Shown: positions 34,727-43,996 of the stretch, piece by piece
Numbering within the stretch: position 1 is the first letter of the stretch
Layout: every line of letters starts with the position of its first letter
Source: Sphingobium subterraneum
Lineage (GTDB): Bacteria; Pseudomonadota; Alphaproteobacteria; Sphingomonadales; Sphingomonadaceae
Assembly (NCBI RefSeq): GCF_014199435.1
Contig: NZ_JACIJP010000002.1
Span: forward strand, 248,001-312,000
Direction: 5' to 3'
DNA: 64,000 nt
The notes under the pieces: model-generated
What the model was told of the DNA's origin: nothing
Database searches by the model: none
The model's input: only the letters and a program-made list of their open reading frames with translations
Made by a program: the position numbers and the translations under genes

Positions 34727-35529
34727 CGGGTTTGATGGCAGGCAAGCGGGGGCTGATCATGGGCCTTGCCAACGACAAGTCGCTGGCCTGGGGCATATCG
34801 AAGGCGCTGTACGCGCAGGGCGCGGAACTTGCCTTTTCCTATCAGGGCGAGGCACTCGAAAAACGCGTCCGTCCGCTGGCCGCCGAAGTGGGGTCCGACT
34901 TCCTGATCCCGTGCGACGTGACCGACATGGCCTTGCTCGACGCGACCTTCGATGCGGTGAAGGAGCGCTGGGGCGGGCTGGATTTCGTTGTTCACGCCAT
35001 CGGCTTTTCCGACAAGAACGAACTGCGCGGCGGCTATGTCGACACCACGCTGGAGAATTTCCTGCTGACGATGAACGTGTCCGCCTACAGCTTCGTCGCG
35101 GTGGCCAAGCGCGCCCGTCCGCTGATGCCCGAGGGCGGATCGCTGCTGACGCTGAGCTATTATGGCGCGGAAAAGGTCATCCCGCATTACAATGTGATGG
35201 GCGTGGCCAAGGCGGCACTGGAAACGAGCGTCAAATATCTCGCTATGGATCTGGGGCCGGAGAATATCCGGGTAAACGCGATCTCCGCCGGGCCGATCAA
35301 GACGCTGGCGGCGAGCGGGATCGGCGATTTCCGCTACATCCTCAAGTGGAACGAGCTGAACTCGCCGCTGCGCCGCAACGTCACGATCGAGGATGTCGGC
35401 GGGGCTGGCCTCTATTTGCTGTCCGACCTGGCGAGCGGCGTGACCGGCGAGATCCACCATGTCGACGCAGGCTACAACGTCATCGGCATGAAAGCAGAGG
35501 ACGCGCCCGACATCGCGCTGGAGAAATGA
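34723..35529 (+). CDS. fabI: Enoyl-[acyl-carrier-protein] reductase (NADH)
   Basis: This 268-residue SDR enzyme catalyses the last reduction of each fatty acid elongation cycle. The catalytic pair Y156 and K163 (YNVMGVAK) and the cofactor region [16 protein letters not shown] match E. coli FabI even in numbering. It overlaps the YihY-family gene by 4 bases and is overlapped by aroC by 4 bases, so the three are translationally coupled. Confidence 0.97.
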   Translation: MTGLMAGKRGLIMGLANDKSLAWGISKALYAQGAELAFSYQGEALEKRVRPLAAEVGSDFLIPCDVTDMALLDATFDAVKERWGGLDFVVHAIGFSDKNELRGGYVDTTLENFLLTMNVSAYSFVAVAKRARPLMPEGGSLLTLSYYGAEKVIPHYNVMGVAKAALETSVKYLAMDLGPENIRVNAISAGPIKTLAASGIGDFRYILKWNELNSPLRRNVTIEDVGGAGLYLLSDLASGVTGEIHHVDAGYNVIGMKAEDAPDIALEK

Positions 35530-36596
35530 GCTTCAACAGCTTCGGCCGCGTTTTTCGTTTCTCCACCTGGGGGGAAAGTCACGGTCCGGCAATCGGGGCG
35601 ATGGTCGACGGCTGTCCTCCGGGACTGGCGCTGTCGGAAGCCGATGTGCAGCCGTTCCTCGACAAGCGCCGTCCGGGCACATCCAAATTCACGACGCAGC
35701 GGCAGGAGCCGGATCAGGTCCGTATCCTCTCTGGCGTATTCGAAGGCAAGACGACCGGCACGCCGATCAGCCTGATGATCGAGAATGTCGACCAGCGATC
35801 GAAGGATTATGGCGACGTCGCCAAGGCCTATCGCCCCGGCCATGCCGATTACGCCTACGACGCGAAATACGGGTTCCGCGATTATCGGGGCGGCGGGCGG
35901 TCGTCAGCGCGGGAAACCGCGTCGCGCGTGGCGGCGGGCGCGGTGGCGCGGCTGGTGATCCCGGAGGTCACCATCCTCGGCTATGTCAGCGCGATCGGCG
36001 GCGACGCGATCGACCCCGCGCACTTCGATGCAGCGGAGATCGGCAACAATCCGTTCTTCTGCCCGGATGCCAAGGCAGCGGCGCGCTGGGAGAAACTGGT
36101 TGATGACGCGCGGCTCGCCGGATCGTCGCTGGGTGCAGTGGTGGAATGCGTCGCGACCGGCGTTCCCGCAGGCTGGGGCGCCCCGCTCTACGCCAAGCTC
36201 GACGCCGAACTCGCCAGCGCGATGATGAGCATCAACGCGGTCAAGGGCGTGGAAATCGGCGACGGCTTTGCCGCGGCCGCCCTGCGCGGCGAGGAAAATG
36301 CCGATCCGATGCGACCGGGTGACGCGGGAGCGCCGGCATTTCTGGCAAACCACGCGGGTGGAATTGCGGGTGGCATTTCCACCGGCCAGCCGGTGCGCGT
36401 GCGCGTGGCGTTCAAGCCGACCAGCTCGATCCTCATCCCGGTCGAGACGGTGACCCGCGAGGGGCAGGCGAGCGACATCATCACCAAGGGCCGCCACGAC
36501 CCCTGTGTCGGTATTCGCGGCGTTCCGGTCGTCGAGGCGATGATGGCGCTGGTTTTGGCCGATCACAAACTGCTGCATCGCGCGCAATGCGGCTGA
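35526..36596 (+). CDS. aroC: Chorismate synthase
   Basis: This 356-residue enzyme converts EPSP to chorismate with reduced FMN. Signatures are [18 protein letters not shown] near the N-terminus, [25 protein letters not shown] and the C-terminal [17 protein letters not shown]. The ATG overlaps the end of fabI. Confidence 0.98.
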   Translation: MSFNSFGRVFRFSTWGESHGPAIGAMVDGCPPGLALSEADVQPFLDKRRPGTSKFTTQRQEPDQVRILSGVFEGKTTGTPISLMIENVDQRSKDYGDVAKAYRPGHADYAYDAKYGFRDYRGGGRSSARETASRVAAGAVARLVIPEVTILGYVSAIGGDAIDPAHFDAAEIGNNPFFCPDAKAAARWEKLVDDARLAGSSLGAVVECVATGVPAGWGAPLYAKLDAELASAMMSINAVKGVEIGDGFAAAALRGEENADPMRPGDAGAPAFLANHAGGIAGGISTGQPVRVRVAFKPTSSILIPVETVTREGQASDIITKGRHDPCVGIRGVPVVEAMMALVLADHKLLHRAQCG

Positions 36597-36730
36597 GCAT
36601 GCCCTAAACGCCTTTTGTAAGCTGAGGTTCATCCTGCTGCGGTGAACGGCCTCCTGATCCGGTCGAACACCGGAACAAGCGGAGCGGCGGCTGGTTCTCT
36701 TCCCGACAGAATATGTCGAGGAGAAAGAAC

Positions 36731-37246
36731 ATGTTGAAAACAACCATTTCGCTGGCAGCGCTCGCGCTCGCCCTTCCCGCAGCGCATGCCCAGTTGGGCG
36801 GTGGCGTCGGCGGAACCGTTGGCGGTACGGTCGGCGGCGCAGGCAGCACGGTCAATGGGACGCTGGGCGGAACGGGCGGCGTGGCCGCTGACACCGGCGT
36901 GGTCGATCAGACCACCGACACGGCACAGCATACGACCGGTCATGTGAAGCACAAAGCCGACGCTACGGGTGACACCGTACGCACCACGGCCGAGAAAAAC
37001 GCCGAACGGGCCAAGGAGCGCGGCGCAGCCGTGTCCGAACAGGCGCGTAACAAGACGACCAATACGGGCAATGCCGTGGCGGACACCGCCAAGGATGCGA
37101 CCACATCCAGTGCGAGCGGTTCGGCCGGGACGACCGGATCGGTCGGGTCTGACGGCGCTAGCGTCGGCGCTTCGGGTTCCGGTAGCGGATCGGTTGGCGG
37201 CACATCGACCAGCGGTTCGATGAGCGGCGGCGCTACCGCCCGCTAA
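36731..37246 (+). CDS. Secreted low-complexity protein
   Basis: The 171-residue product has a cleavable signal peptide (ending AHA-Q at about residue 20), then Gly/Thr/Val repeats (GGTVGG and similar), a charged helical segment (about 75-120, KNAERAKERGAAVSEQ) and a C-terminus of Gly, Ser, Thr and Ala. The charged part resembles LEA-like or stress proteins in composition only. A GAGGAG precedes the ATG at 36731 and a strong terminator follows, so it is probably a monocistronic, well-expressed gene. Function unknown. Confidence 0.75.
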   Translation: MLKTTISLAALALALPAAHAQLGGGVGGTVGGTVGGAGSTVNGTLGGTGGVAADTGVVDQTTDTAQHTTGHVKHKADATGDTVRTTAEKNAERAKERGAAVSEQARNKTTNTGNAVADTAKDATTSSASGSAGTTGSVGSDGASVGASGSGSGSVGGTSTSGSMSGGATAR

Positions 37247-37271
37247 TCGACCTGTATCGTTACCAAGGAGA

Positions 37272-37308
37272 GAGGACCGGAGGCTTGGCTTCCGGTCCTC
37301 TTTTCTTT
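37272..37308 (+). terminator. Rho-independent terminator after the low-complexity secreted protein
   Basis: GAGGACCGGA and TCCGGTCCTC form a 10-bp stem with a 9-base loop, followed by TTTTCTTT. Confidence 0.9.
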
Positions 37309-37365
37309 GGCAAAGGGCACGCAGCTATGCCAGTGTCGGCATCTCAACCCTGATGTGGAGTGCGC

Positions 37366-38697
37366 ATGGCACAGGTGAAGACCCGGCGGCTGACCCAGTT
37401 TATCCTGTTCGGAATGGTTGCCGGGCTGATCACCGGCACGGTGGCGAACCAGATGATCGGCGGCGATGCCGAGCAGGCCAAGAATGTCGCGGATTATTTC
37501 CACCTGCTCGCCGATATCTTCCTGCATCTCATCAAGATGATTATCGCGCCCCTGGTGTTCGGCACGCTGGTGACCGGCATCGCGCATATGGGCGACAGCG
37601 CGGCGCTGGGGCGGATCGGCGGCCGGGCGATCGGCTGGTTCGTCATCGCCAGCCTGATCTCGCTCAGTATCGGGCTGATCTTCGTCAACCTGTTCCAGCC
37701 CGGCGTCGGCCTCAACATGGCCCTGGCGACACCGGACGCGGCGGTGGATACCAAGGCGCTCAATTTCCGGGACTTCGTGCTGCACATCTTCCCGACGTCG
37801 ATCATCGACGCGATGGCGAGCAATTCCATTCTGCAGATCGTGGTGTTTGCGGTGTTCGCCGGGGTGGCGTTGACCGCCATTGGCGAGCGCGGCAAGCCGC
37901 TGGTGACGGCGACCGAGGCGCTGGTCGAGCTGATGCTGCAGATCACCGCCTATGTGATGCGCTTTGCGCCGGTGGCGGTGTTCGGGGCAATCGCGGCGGT
38001 GATTACCAAGCAGGGGCTCGGCGTCCTCAAGACCTTTGGCGCGCTGGTGGGCGAATTCTACCTCGCGCTGTCGACGTTGTGGCTGCTGCTTGGGATCGCC
38101 GGATTTCTGGTTCTGGGGCGGCGCATCTTCCGCCTTGCGCGCTATATCCGCGAGCCGTTGCTGATCGCCTTTTCGACCGCGTCTTCGGAAAGCGCCTATC
38201 CCAAGATGCTCGAACAGCTCGACCGTTTCGGCGTGCCGCGCCGGATTTCGAGCTTCGTGCTGCCGCTGGGGTATAGTTTCAACCTCGACGGGTCGATGAT
38301 GTCGGCGGCGTTCGCGACGATCTTCATTGCGCAGGCCTATGGCATCGACGTGCCGATCGGCACGCAGATCACCATCCTGCTTGTCCTGATGGTGACGAGC
38401 AAGGGCATTGCGGCGGTGCCGCGCGCGTCCCTGGTGGTGGTCGCGGCGACACTGGCGCAGTTCAATCTGCCGGTCGAAGGCGTGGCGCTGGTGCTGGCGG
38501 TCGATCATTTCATGGATATGGGCCGTACCGCGACCAATGTGCTGGGCAACGCGATCGCGACCAGTGTCATCACCAAATGGGAAGGCATGCTGGAAGTCGA
38601 GGAGCCGGACACTATCGAACCGCCCCGTGCGCCCGCCCATACGGCGGCCGGGGGCCTTGCCGGGCTGGAACTGGACGAGGATATGCTGCGGAAATAG
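37366..38697 (+). CDS. Dicarboxylate/amino acid:cation symporter (DAACS family)
   Basis: This 443-residue transporter takes up C4-dicarboxylates or glutamate/aspartate with sodium or protons. The family is shown by the serine-rich hairpin STASSESAYPKMLEQLDRFGVP, LPLGYSFNLDGSMM (the NMDGT-like cation site) and MVTSKGIAAVPRASLVVVAATL. About eight transmembrane helices plus two re-entrant loops are expected. Start at 37366 chosen for the GGAG 5 bases upstream; a GTG at 37360 is possible. Confidence 0.92.
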   Translation: MAQVKTRRLTQFILFGMVAGLITGTVANQMIGGDAEQAKNVADYFHLLADIFLHLIKMIIAPLVFGTLVTGIAHMGDSAALGRIGGRAIGWFVIASLISLSIGLIFVNLFQPGVGLNMALATPDAAVDTKALNFRDFVLHIFPTSIIDAMASNSILQIVVFAVFAGVALTAIGERGKPLVTATEALVELMLQITAYVMRFAPVAVFGAIAAVITKQGLGVLKTFGALVGEFYLALSTLWLLLGIAGFLVLGRRIFRLARYIREPLLIAFSTASSESAYPKMLEQLDRFGVPRRISSFVLPLGYSFNLDGSMMSAAFATIFIAQAYGIDVPIGTQITILLVLMVTSKGIAAVPRASLVVVAATLAQFNLPVEGVALVLAVDHFMDMGRTATNVLGNAIATSVITKWEGMLEVEEPDTIEPPRAPAHTAAGGLAGLELDEDMLRK

Positions 38698-38717
38698 GGT
38701 GAGGCTCTCCCGCGGCG

Positions 38718-38773
38718 CCGTTGGCCCCGAGTGGGAACTGAGCGAAGTCGAAATAGCTCCTCAGCACGAACGG
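38718..38773 (+). repeat. Family A repeat, short variant A4
   Basis: A 56-base copy, CCGTTGGCCCCGAGTGGGAA to CCTCAGCACGAACGG, lacks the central hairpin of the 100-base form. It lies between converging genes. Confidence 0.7.
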
Positions 38774-38791
38774 AGCGTGGATAAGCGATCC

Positions 38792-39541
38792 TTATTTCCG
38801 CTTTAGCCGGATCTCGTACAGCTTCGGCCAGTATTTCCCGGTGACGAACAGCCGGTCGGCCGCCTTGTCATAGGCGATGCCGTTGAGCACGGCGTCGAAG
38901 TTGCTGAGTTTCAGCGTGCGGGTGAGCGGACCAAGGTCGATCCAGTCGATGACTTTGCCCGTCGCCGGGTCGATGCGCGCGATGCGGTCGGTCATCCAGA
39001 CATTCGCCAGCACCTCGCCCTTCACATATTCCAGCTCGTTGAGCATCGGCACGGGCTTGCCGTTCCATGTGACCGTCACCGCGCCCGCCGGTGCGAAGGT
39101 GACCGGGTCGAAGAAGCGCAGCTGGGCGGTGCCGTCGCTCATGATGAGGCGTTTGCCGTCCTGCGTCAGGCCCCAGCCTTCGCCCTCGTAATGAAAGGTC
39201 GTGGTGGGGCGGAAGGTCGCGCGGTCCCAGCGGAAGCCGGTGCGGTGCCGCCAGGTGAGCGAGATCAGCTCGCCGTTCCAGTCGGTCAGTCCTTCCCCGA
39301 AATAACGCGCATCAATGGGCGCGCGGCGGAGCACCTGCCCGTCCTTTAGACGCACTTCGCGAATCTGCGACACGCCGAACTGGCCGACGCTTTCGTAGAG
39401 CGACCCGTCGAGGAAGATCAGCCCTTCGGTGAAGGCGTCGGTAGCGTGGGGAAAAGCACGCACGACTTTCCATGCCGTGTCGGCGAAAGCAGGCGGCGCG
39501 ACGAGGCACAGAAGCGCGAGAAGCAGTCGAACGCGCTTCAT
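38792..39541 (-). CDS. Glutaminyl-peptide cyclotransferase (plant type)
   Basis: This 249-residue exported protein (signal peptide about residues 1-20) belongs to the five-bladed beta-propeller glutamine cyclotransferases that convert N-terminal Gln to pyroglutamate. Family features are FPHATDAFTEGLIFLDGSLYESVGQFG, GEGWGLTQDGKRLIMSDG, LNELEYVKGEVLANVW and LNGIAYDKAADRLFVTGKYWPKLYEI. The ATG overlaps the ygfZ stop by 4 bases, so the two are co-translated. Confidence 0.92.
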   Translation of the reverse strand: MKRVRLLLALLCLVAPPAFADTAWKVVRAFPHATDAFTEGLIFLDGSLYESVGQFGVSQIREVRLKDGQVLRRAPIDARYFGEGLTDWNGELISLTWRHRTGFRWDRATFRPTTTFHYEGEGWGLTQDGKRLIMSDGTAQLRFFDPVTFAPAGAVTVTWNGKPVPMLNELEYVKGEVLANVWMTDRIARIDPATGKVIDWIDLGPLTRTLKLSNFDAVLNGIAYDKAADRLFVTGKYWPKLYEIRLKRK

Positions 39542-40278
39542 GCCGAGGCATTCTCCGCGACGGCGTGCGCCAGCCAGGGGGCCAGCGGCAGATCGCCCAG
39601 ATCCTCTACCCGCCGATGGTCGATCGCAAGGCCGAGATCCGGCAGGGCAAGGCGTTGCCGTGCGGGATCGGACGCCCCGAGCGGCACGACGATGAGCCGT
39701 CGGTTGACCTTCGCGCGGTAATGCATGCGGGCGGTGTTTTCCTGCCCGACATAGCAGCCCTTGGCGTAATCGACGCCGTTCAGTTCCCCGGCATTGGCTT
39801 CGAGCCAGAGCGTCTGGTCGCTGCCGAGTTCGGCGATACCCTCGGTCACGCCGAGCGAGAGGCGGTGGGCGCGAAAAGCCGGCGCTGCGTCACCGTCCCC
39901 GGCGGGCGCAAGCCAGCGGACGCCGAGTTCGGCAAGGCGCGGGTCGGGTGCCCTGCCCTCGCCGCTTTCGGGCGACCAGTGGACCGCAAGGCTGTCGTCG
40001 CGGGCGATGTCGACCTTGCGCCGCAGCCGGTAGAGCGTGAGGCGGCGGGCGAGCGCGTCGGCCTGCGCGGCTTCACAGTCGATCAGCACAGCGTCGCCAT
40101 CGGCCCAGAGCAGGAAGTCGAACAGCGCCTTGCCCTGCGGCGTGAGCAGACCGCCCCAGCGCGGCGCGCCGTCGGCCAGCCCCAGGACATCCTGCGTGAT
40201 CAGCCCCTGAAGGAAGGGGCGGGCTTCCTCGCCGGAAATTCGGATGAGCGCGCGGTCTTTGAGGGTGGTGCTGGCCAT
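39538..40278 (-). CDS. ygfZ: YgfZ/GcvT-like folate-binding protein (Fe-S cluster repair)
   Basis: This 246-residue protein is a tetrahydrofolate-binding relative of GcvT that supports assembly or repair of certain iron-sulfur proteins. The diagnostic motif KGCYVGQE is at residues 173-180 with the reactive cysteine at C175. I chose the ATG at 40278 (MASTTLKDR); an ATG at 40284 would add two residues. It is divergent from the dihydroorotase gene, 49 bases away. Confidence 0.92.
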   Translation of the reverse strand: MASTTLKDRALIRISGEEARPFLQGLITQDVLGLADGAPRWGGLLTPQGKALFDFLLWADGDAVLIDCEAAQADALARRLTLYRLRRKVDIARDDSLAVHWSPESGEGRAPDPRLAELGVRWLAPAGDGDAAPAFRAHRLSLGVTEGIAELGSDQTLWLEANAGELNGVDYAKGCYVGQENTARMHYRAKVNRRLIVVPLGASDPARQRLALPDLGLAIDHRRVEDLGDLPLAPWLAHAVAENASA

Positions 40279-40327
40279 GCGCATTAGGTAGGACGAGTCC
40301 CATCCCCCGCCAAGGACCAATAGCGCC

Positions 40328-41662
40328 ATGCCCCAGACTTTCGACATGATCCTCGCCCACGGCAATGTGCATACGCCGAGTGGCCCGGTGAGCGCCGACA
40401 TCGGTGTGCGGGGCGGACGGATTGCGGCGATCGGCACCGGCGCGGCGGATGCGGGCGAGCGGATCGACTGCACCGGCCTCGACATCCTGCCCGGCGTCAT
40501 CGACAGCCAGGTGCATTTCCGCGAGCCGGGGCTGGAGCACAAGGAGGACCTCGAATCGGGCAGCCGCGCGGCGGTGCTCGGCGGGGTGACGGCGGTGTTC
40601 GAAATGCCCAACACGTCGCCCAACACCGACAGCGCGGATCGCGTGACCGACAAGCTCGCCCGCGCGCATCACCGCATGTGGTGCGACCATGCGTTTTATG
40701 TCGGCGCGACGGCGGACAACGCCGAGCAACTGGGCGAGCTGGAACGGATGCCAGGGACGGCGGGCGTCAAGATCTTCATGGGCGCATCGACCGGAAGCCT
40801 GCTGGTGGATGATGACAATGCCCTCGCCCGCGTGCTGGCGCATGGCAACCGGCGCGTCGCGATCCATGCCGAGGACGAGACGCGGATGAACGCGCGCAAG
40901 GATTATCGGGTCGAGGGCGATCCCGCTTCGCACCCGGTCTGGCGCGACGATGAAAGCGCGATGATCGCCACCCGGCGGATTATCGGGCTGGCGCGGGCGG
41001 CCAAGCGGGGCATCCACATCCTCCACATCACCACGCCCGCCGAACTGGACGTCATCGGCCAGAACAAGGATATCGCGACCTGCGAGGTGACGCCGCAGCA
41101 CCTGACCTTGGGCGGGGAAGACGCCTATGCGCGGCTGGGCACCTATGCGCAGATGAACCCGCCGATCCGCAGCGCCGCGCACCGCGACGGGCTGTGGCAC
41201 TGGCTCAACCAGGGCGTGCCCGACGTGCTCGGGTCCGACCATGCGCCGCACACGATCGAGGAAAAGGCCAAGACCTATCCCGCAAGCCCAAGCGGTATGC
41301 CGGGGGTGCAGACGCTGGTGCCGTTGCTGCTCAACCATGTGGCGGAAGGGCGTTTGACGCTGCAACGCTTCATTGACCTGACGAGCGCCGGGCCGCAGCG
41401 GGTGTTCGGGCTGGTCGGCAAGGGACGGATCGCGGTCGGCTATGACGCGGATTTTACGGTCGTCGACCTCAAGAAGCAGTGGACGGTCGGCGCGGACTGG
41501 CTCGCCTCACGCTGCGGCTGGTCGCCGTTCGAGGGCGATCAACTCACCGGCAAGGCGATCGGCACGATCATCCGCGGCCACCGCGTGATGTGGGACGACA
41601 CGCTCGCCAACGACGCGATCGGCGAACCGGTGCGGTTCGAGAGCACGACGTTCCGATCATAA
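40328..41662 (+). CDS. pyrC: Dihydroorotase-family amidohydrolase with a substituted metal ligand
   Basis: This 444-residue TIM-barrel enzyme should cyclise carbamoyl aspartate to dihydroorotate in pyrimidine synthesis. The motif normally D-x-H-x-H reads DSQVHFREPG (residues 59-68), so the first metal-binding histidine is Gln61. The bridging lysine (GVKIFMGAST), the later histidines (IHAEDE and HILHIT) and the catalytic aspartate (GSDHAPH) are intact. It may be a true dihydroorotase with altered metal binding or a related amidohydrolase such as an allantoinase-like enzyme. No pyrB is adjacent. Confidence 0.8.
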   Translation: MPQTFDMILAHGNVHTPSGPVSADIGVRGGRIAAIGTGAADAGERIDCTGLDILPGVIDSQVHFREPGLEHKEDLESGSRAAVLGGVTAVFEMPNTSPNTDSADRVTDKLARAHHRMWCDHAFYVGATADNAEQLGELERMPGTAGVKIFMGASTGSLLVDDDNALARVLAHGNRRVAIHAEDETRMNARKDYRVEGDPASHPVWRDDESAMIATRRIIGLARAAKRGIHILHITTPAELDVIGQNKDIATCEVTPQHLTLGGEDAYARLGTYAQMNPPIRSAAHRDGLWHWLNQGVPDVLGSDHAPHTIEEKAKTYPASPSGMPGVQTLVPLLLNHVAEGRLTLQRFIDLTSAGPQRVFGLVGKGRIAVGYDADFTVVDLKKQWTVGADWLASRCGWSPFEGDQLTGKAIGTIIRGHRVMWDDTLANDAIGEPVRFESTTFRS

Positions 41663-42571
41663 GGGAGCGGGAATATCCTCTGCGCTTTTCTGCCGGGCGG
41701 CGCGCACCGTATCCAGCGTGTAGAGCGCCAGTGCGCTCCAGATGATGCCGAAACTTGCCAGTTGCTGCGCGCTGAGCGTCTCGTCGAACAGGGTGATGCC
41801 CAGGATGAACACCAGCGTGGGCGCGATGTACTGGATCAGCCCCAGCGTCGCGAGCGGGAGCGAACGCGCTGCGACCGAGAAGAGCAGCAGCGGAATCGTC
41901 GTCATGATACCAAGCGCGCATGTCGCAAGGCTTGGCACCAGTGCCTGCCCGAACTGTTCGGTGCCGTGGATGACGAGGCTGATCATAGAGACCACGGCCA
42001 CCGGGGCCAGCAGCAGCGTTTCCAGCGTCAGGCCATCGAGCGGCCCGACCGGCGCGGTCTTGCGGATGAGACCGTAGAGCGCGAAGCTCGCCCCCAGCAG
42101 CAGGCTGATCCACAAGGTGGTGACTGCCGCGACCGCCATCACCGCCACGCCGACGCAGGCCAGACCGACCGCCGCCTTCTGCGCCGGGCGCAGGCGTTCG
42201 CCTAGCACAACTATGCCCAGCGCGACGTTCATCAGCGGGTTGAGGAAATAGCCGAGGCTGCCCGCGAGCACATGCCCGTTCAGCACCGCCCAGGTGTAAA
42301 GCAGCCAGTTCGACAGGATCAGGCCGCCGCTCATCATCAACGCGCGCAGGATGCGCTGGTCGCGCAACAGGAGCAGCGTACGCCCCCAGTCGCGTCGTAT
42401 GCCCACGATGATGGCGAGCAGCGCCATCGACCAGAGGATCCGCAGCGTTATGATCTCCAGCGCGGAAAATCCGCGCGCGAACCAGAAGAACACCGGCATG
42501 GTGCCCCAGAGGCTATAGGCGCAGACGGCGGCGGTGACGGCGCGACGGGCGGGAAGCGGGGCGGAGGCCAT
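41657..42571 (-). CDS. rarD: EamA-family transporter RarD
   Basis: This 304-residue protein has ten transmembrane helices in two EamA repeats. RarD-type features are the N-terminal CAYSLWGTMPVFFWF, SNWLLYTWAVLNGHVLAGSLGYFLNPL and LGLIQYIAPTLVFILGI. Start at 42571 chosen because AAGGGAG lies 4 bases upstream; the longer frame to 42625 lacks one. Its 3' end overlaps that of the converging dihydroorotase gene by 6 bases. Substrate unknown. Confidence 0.9.
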   Translation of the reverse strand: MASAPLPARRAVTAAVCAYSLWGTMPVFFWFARGFSALEIITLRILWSMALLAIIVGIRRDWGRTLLLLRDQRILRALMMSGGLILSNWLLYTWAVLNGHVLAGSLGYFLNPLMNVALGIVVLGERLRPAQKAAVGLACVGVAVMAVAAVTTLWISLLLGASFALYGLIRKTAPVGPLDGLTLETLLLAPVAVVSMISLVIHGTEQFGQALVPSLATCALGIMTTIPLLLFSVAARSLPLATLGLIQYIAPTLVFILGITLFDETLSAQQLASFGIIWSALALYTLDTVRAARQKSAEDIPAPL

Positions 42572-42743
42572 CGCGCTCCCTTGCGCCATGCTGCGCTGCA
42601 GCGCAAGCGCGTAACGCCTAAACATGCGCCGAATGGAGACAGGGGGCGGTTAACAAATTCTTACTGTTTAACCGTCTTTCCTAACAGATTATTAACGATC
42701 ATCCCGCTAGTGCGGGACCAACGCTCCACTGGGGAAAGCCGTC

Positions 42744-43499
42744 ATGAACCGTGCCCGCCTGTCCTGCCTGACCGCGACCGCCATGCTGTCCCTGCTGCTG
42801 GCCGGATGCGGGAAGAAGAGCAACGAGAACAATCTCGCGACGCTCGACGCGCAGCTGACCAACAATACATCCGACCCGGCGCTGCGCGAGGCGCTGGAAT
42901 CGCCGGTGACGGTGGACCCGGACCTGACCAGCCAGTCCAACCGGCACAGCGTCCGCCCGTCCGACACGCCGCTCGACGGCGCGGTGCCGGTCGAGCTGGG
43001 TGCGCGGCCGACGGTGGCGCAACTGGAGAAGGCTGCCGGAGGCAAGCTGATGTCGGCTCCCGCCGCCACCAAGGCAGACAGCGAGGAGCTGGTGCCGGTC
43101 ACGCTTGGCGCGCTCGCCAAGCAGCAGCGGAGCGGCAGCCAGACCAAGCGCGACTGCCCTGCCTCGCGCCTCAGCTATGCAATGGAATGGGCGCAGCGGC
43201 TTCCCGCCGCCTTCCCGATCTATCCCGGCGGGCAGCTTCAGGAAGCGGCGGGCGCGGACAACGGCCCGTGCGGCATCCGCGCGGTGAGCTTCACGACGAA
43301 GGCGCCGGTGCAGGATGTCCTCGATTTCTATTATACCACCGCGACCCGCGCGCGTTTCAACGCCGAACGGCAGATCCGCGACGGTCAGGATGTGCTGGGC
43401 GGCACGCGAACAAGCGACGACGGCGCGTATCTGGTGATGGTCCAGCCGGTGCGCGGCGGGGGAGCTTCGGTCGATATCATTGTGAACGGCGGGTTGTAA
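42744..43499 (+). CDS. Lipoprotein of unknown function
   Basis: The 251-residue product has a lipobox LLAGC (lipidated C22), a long low-complexity linker (about 25-125) and a folded C-terminal domain (about 130-251) with CPASRLSYAMEWAQRLPAAFPIYPGG, GPCGIRAVSFTT and VQDVLDFYYTTATRARF. I know no function. It is monocistronic and followed by a strong hairpin. Confidence 0.8.
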   Translation: MNRARLSCLTATAMLSLLLAGCGKKSNENNLATLDAQLTNNTSDPALREALESPVTVDPDLTSQSNRHSVRPSDTPLDGAVPVELGARPTVAQLEKAAGGKLMSAPAATKADSEELVPVTLGALAKQQRSGSQTKRDCPASRLSYAMEWAQRLPAAFPIYPGGQLQEAAGADNGPCGIRAVSFTTKAPVQDVLDFYYTTATRARFNAERQIRDGQDVLGGTRTSDDGAYLVMVQPVRGGGASVDIIVNGGL

Positions 43500-43520
43500 C
43501 GGCGGGATGACATTAAGAAG

Positions 43521-43553
43521 CCCCTCCCGCTGAACTCAGCTCAGCGGGAGGGG
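43521..43553 (+). terminator. GC-rich hairpin after the lipoprotein gene
   Basis: CCCCTCCCGCTGA and TCAGCGGGAGGGG form a perfect 13-bp stem with a 7-base loop about 20 bases after the stop codon. No T run follows on this strand, so strength as an intrinsic terminator is uncertain. Confidence 0.55.
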
Positions 43554-43618
43554 TGAGATAGGAGCTCCTGCAACAACACACGTTCCCTTTCGGCCCGAAT
43601 CCCTCTAGGGCTTCCCCT

Positions 43619-43996
43619 ATGAACAGCCTGCTCGTCATGCTGGGCGGCGCGGTGGGGGCGCTGGCCCGTTACCAGTTCGGTCGCCTGGCGCTGGCGGGCT
43701 TCGGACCCGGCTTCCCGTGGGGGACACTGGGCGTCAACCTGATCGGCGGGCTGGCGATGGGTTTGCTGGCCGGGTCGCTGGCGCGCTTTTCCACCGGAAG
43801 TGGGGAAAGCCTGCGCCTGCTCCTGGGCGTCGGGGTGCTCGGCGGGTTCACGACCTTTTCTGCCTTCAGCCTCGACACGATGCTGATGCTGGAGCGTGGC
43901 GAAATCGCGTCCGCTCTGTTCTATGTCGCCGTTTCGGTCGGGGGGTCGGTCCTCGCCCTGTTCTGCGGTCTCTTCCTGATAAGGACAATCGCATGA
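43619..43996 (+). CDS. crcB: Fluoride ion channel CrcB/Fluc
   Basis: This 125-residue four-helix membrane protein forms a dual-topology dimer that exports fluoride. The pore signature GVGVLGGFTTFSAFSLDTMLML and the N-terminal GGAVGALARYQFGRL and NLIGGLAMGLLAG are diagnostic. I see no fluoride riboswitch upstream. Its TGA overlaps the ATG of the next gene by 4 bases. Confidence 0.95.
   Translation: MNSLLVMLGGAVGALARYQFGRLALAGFGPGFPWGTLGVNLIGGLAMGLLAGSLARFSTGSGESLRLLLGVGVLGGFTTFSAFSLDTMLMLERGEIASALFYVAVSVGGSVLALFCGLFLIRTIA

Noticed and set aside
43554-43618. Possible fluoride riboswitch before crcB
   Set aside because: The short gap lacks the conserved crcB-motif segments; only a GC hairpin belonging to the previous gene is seen.
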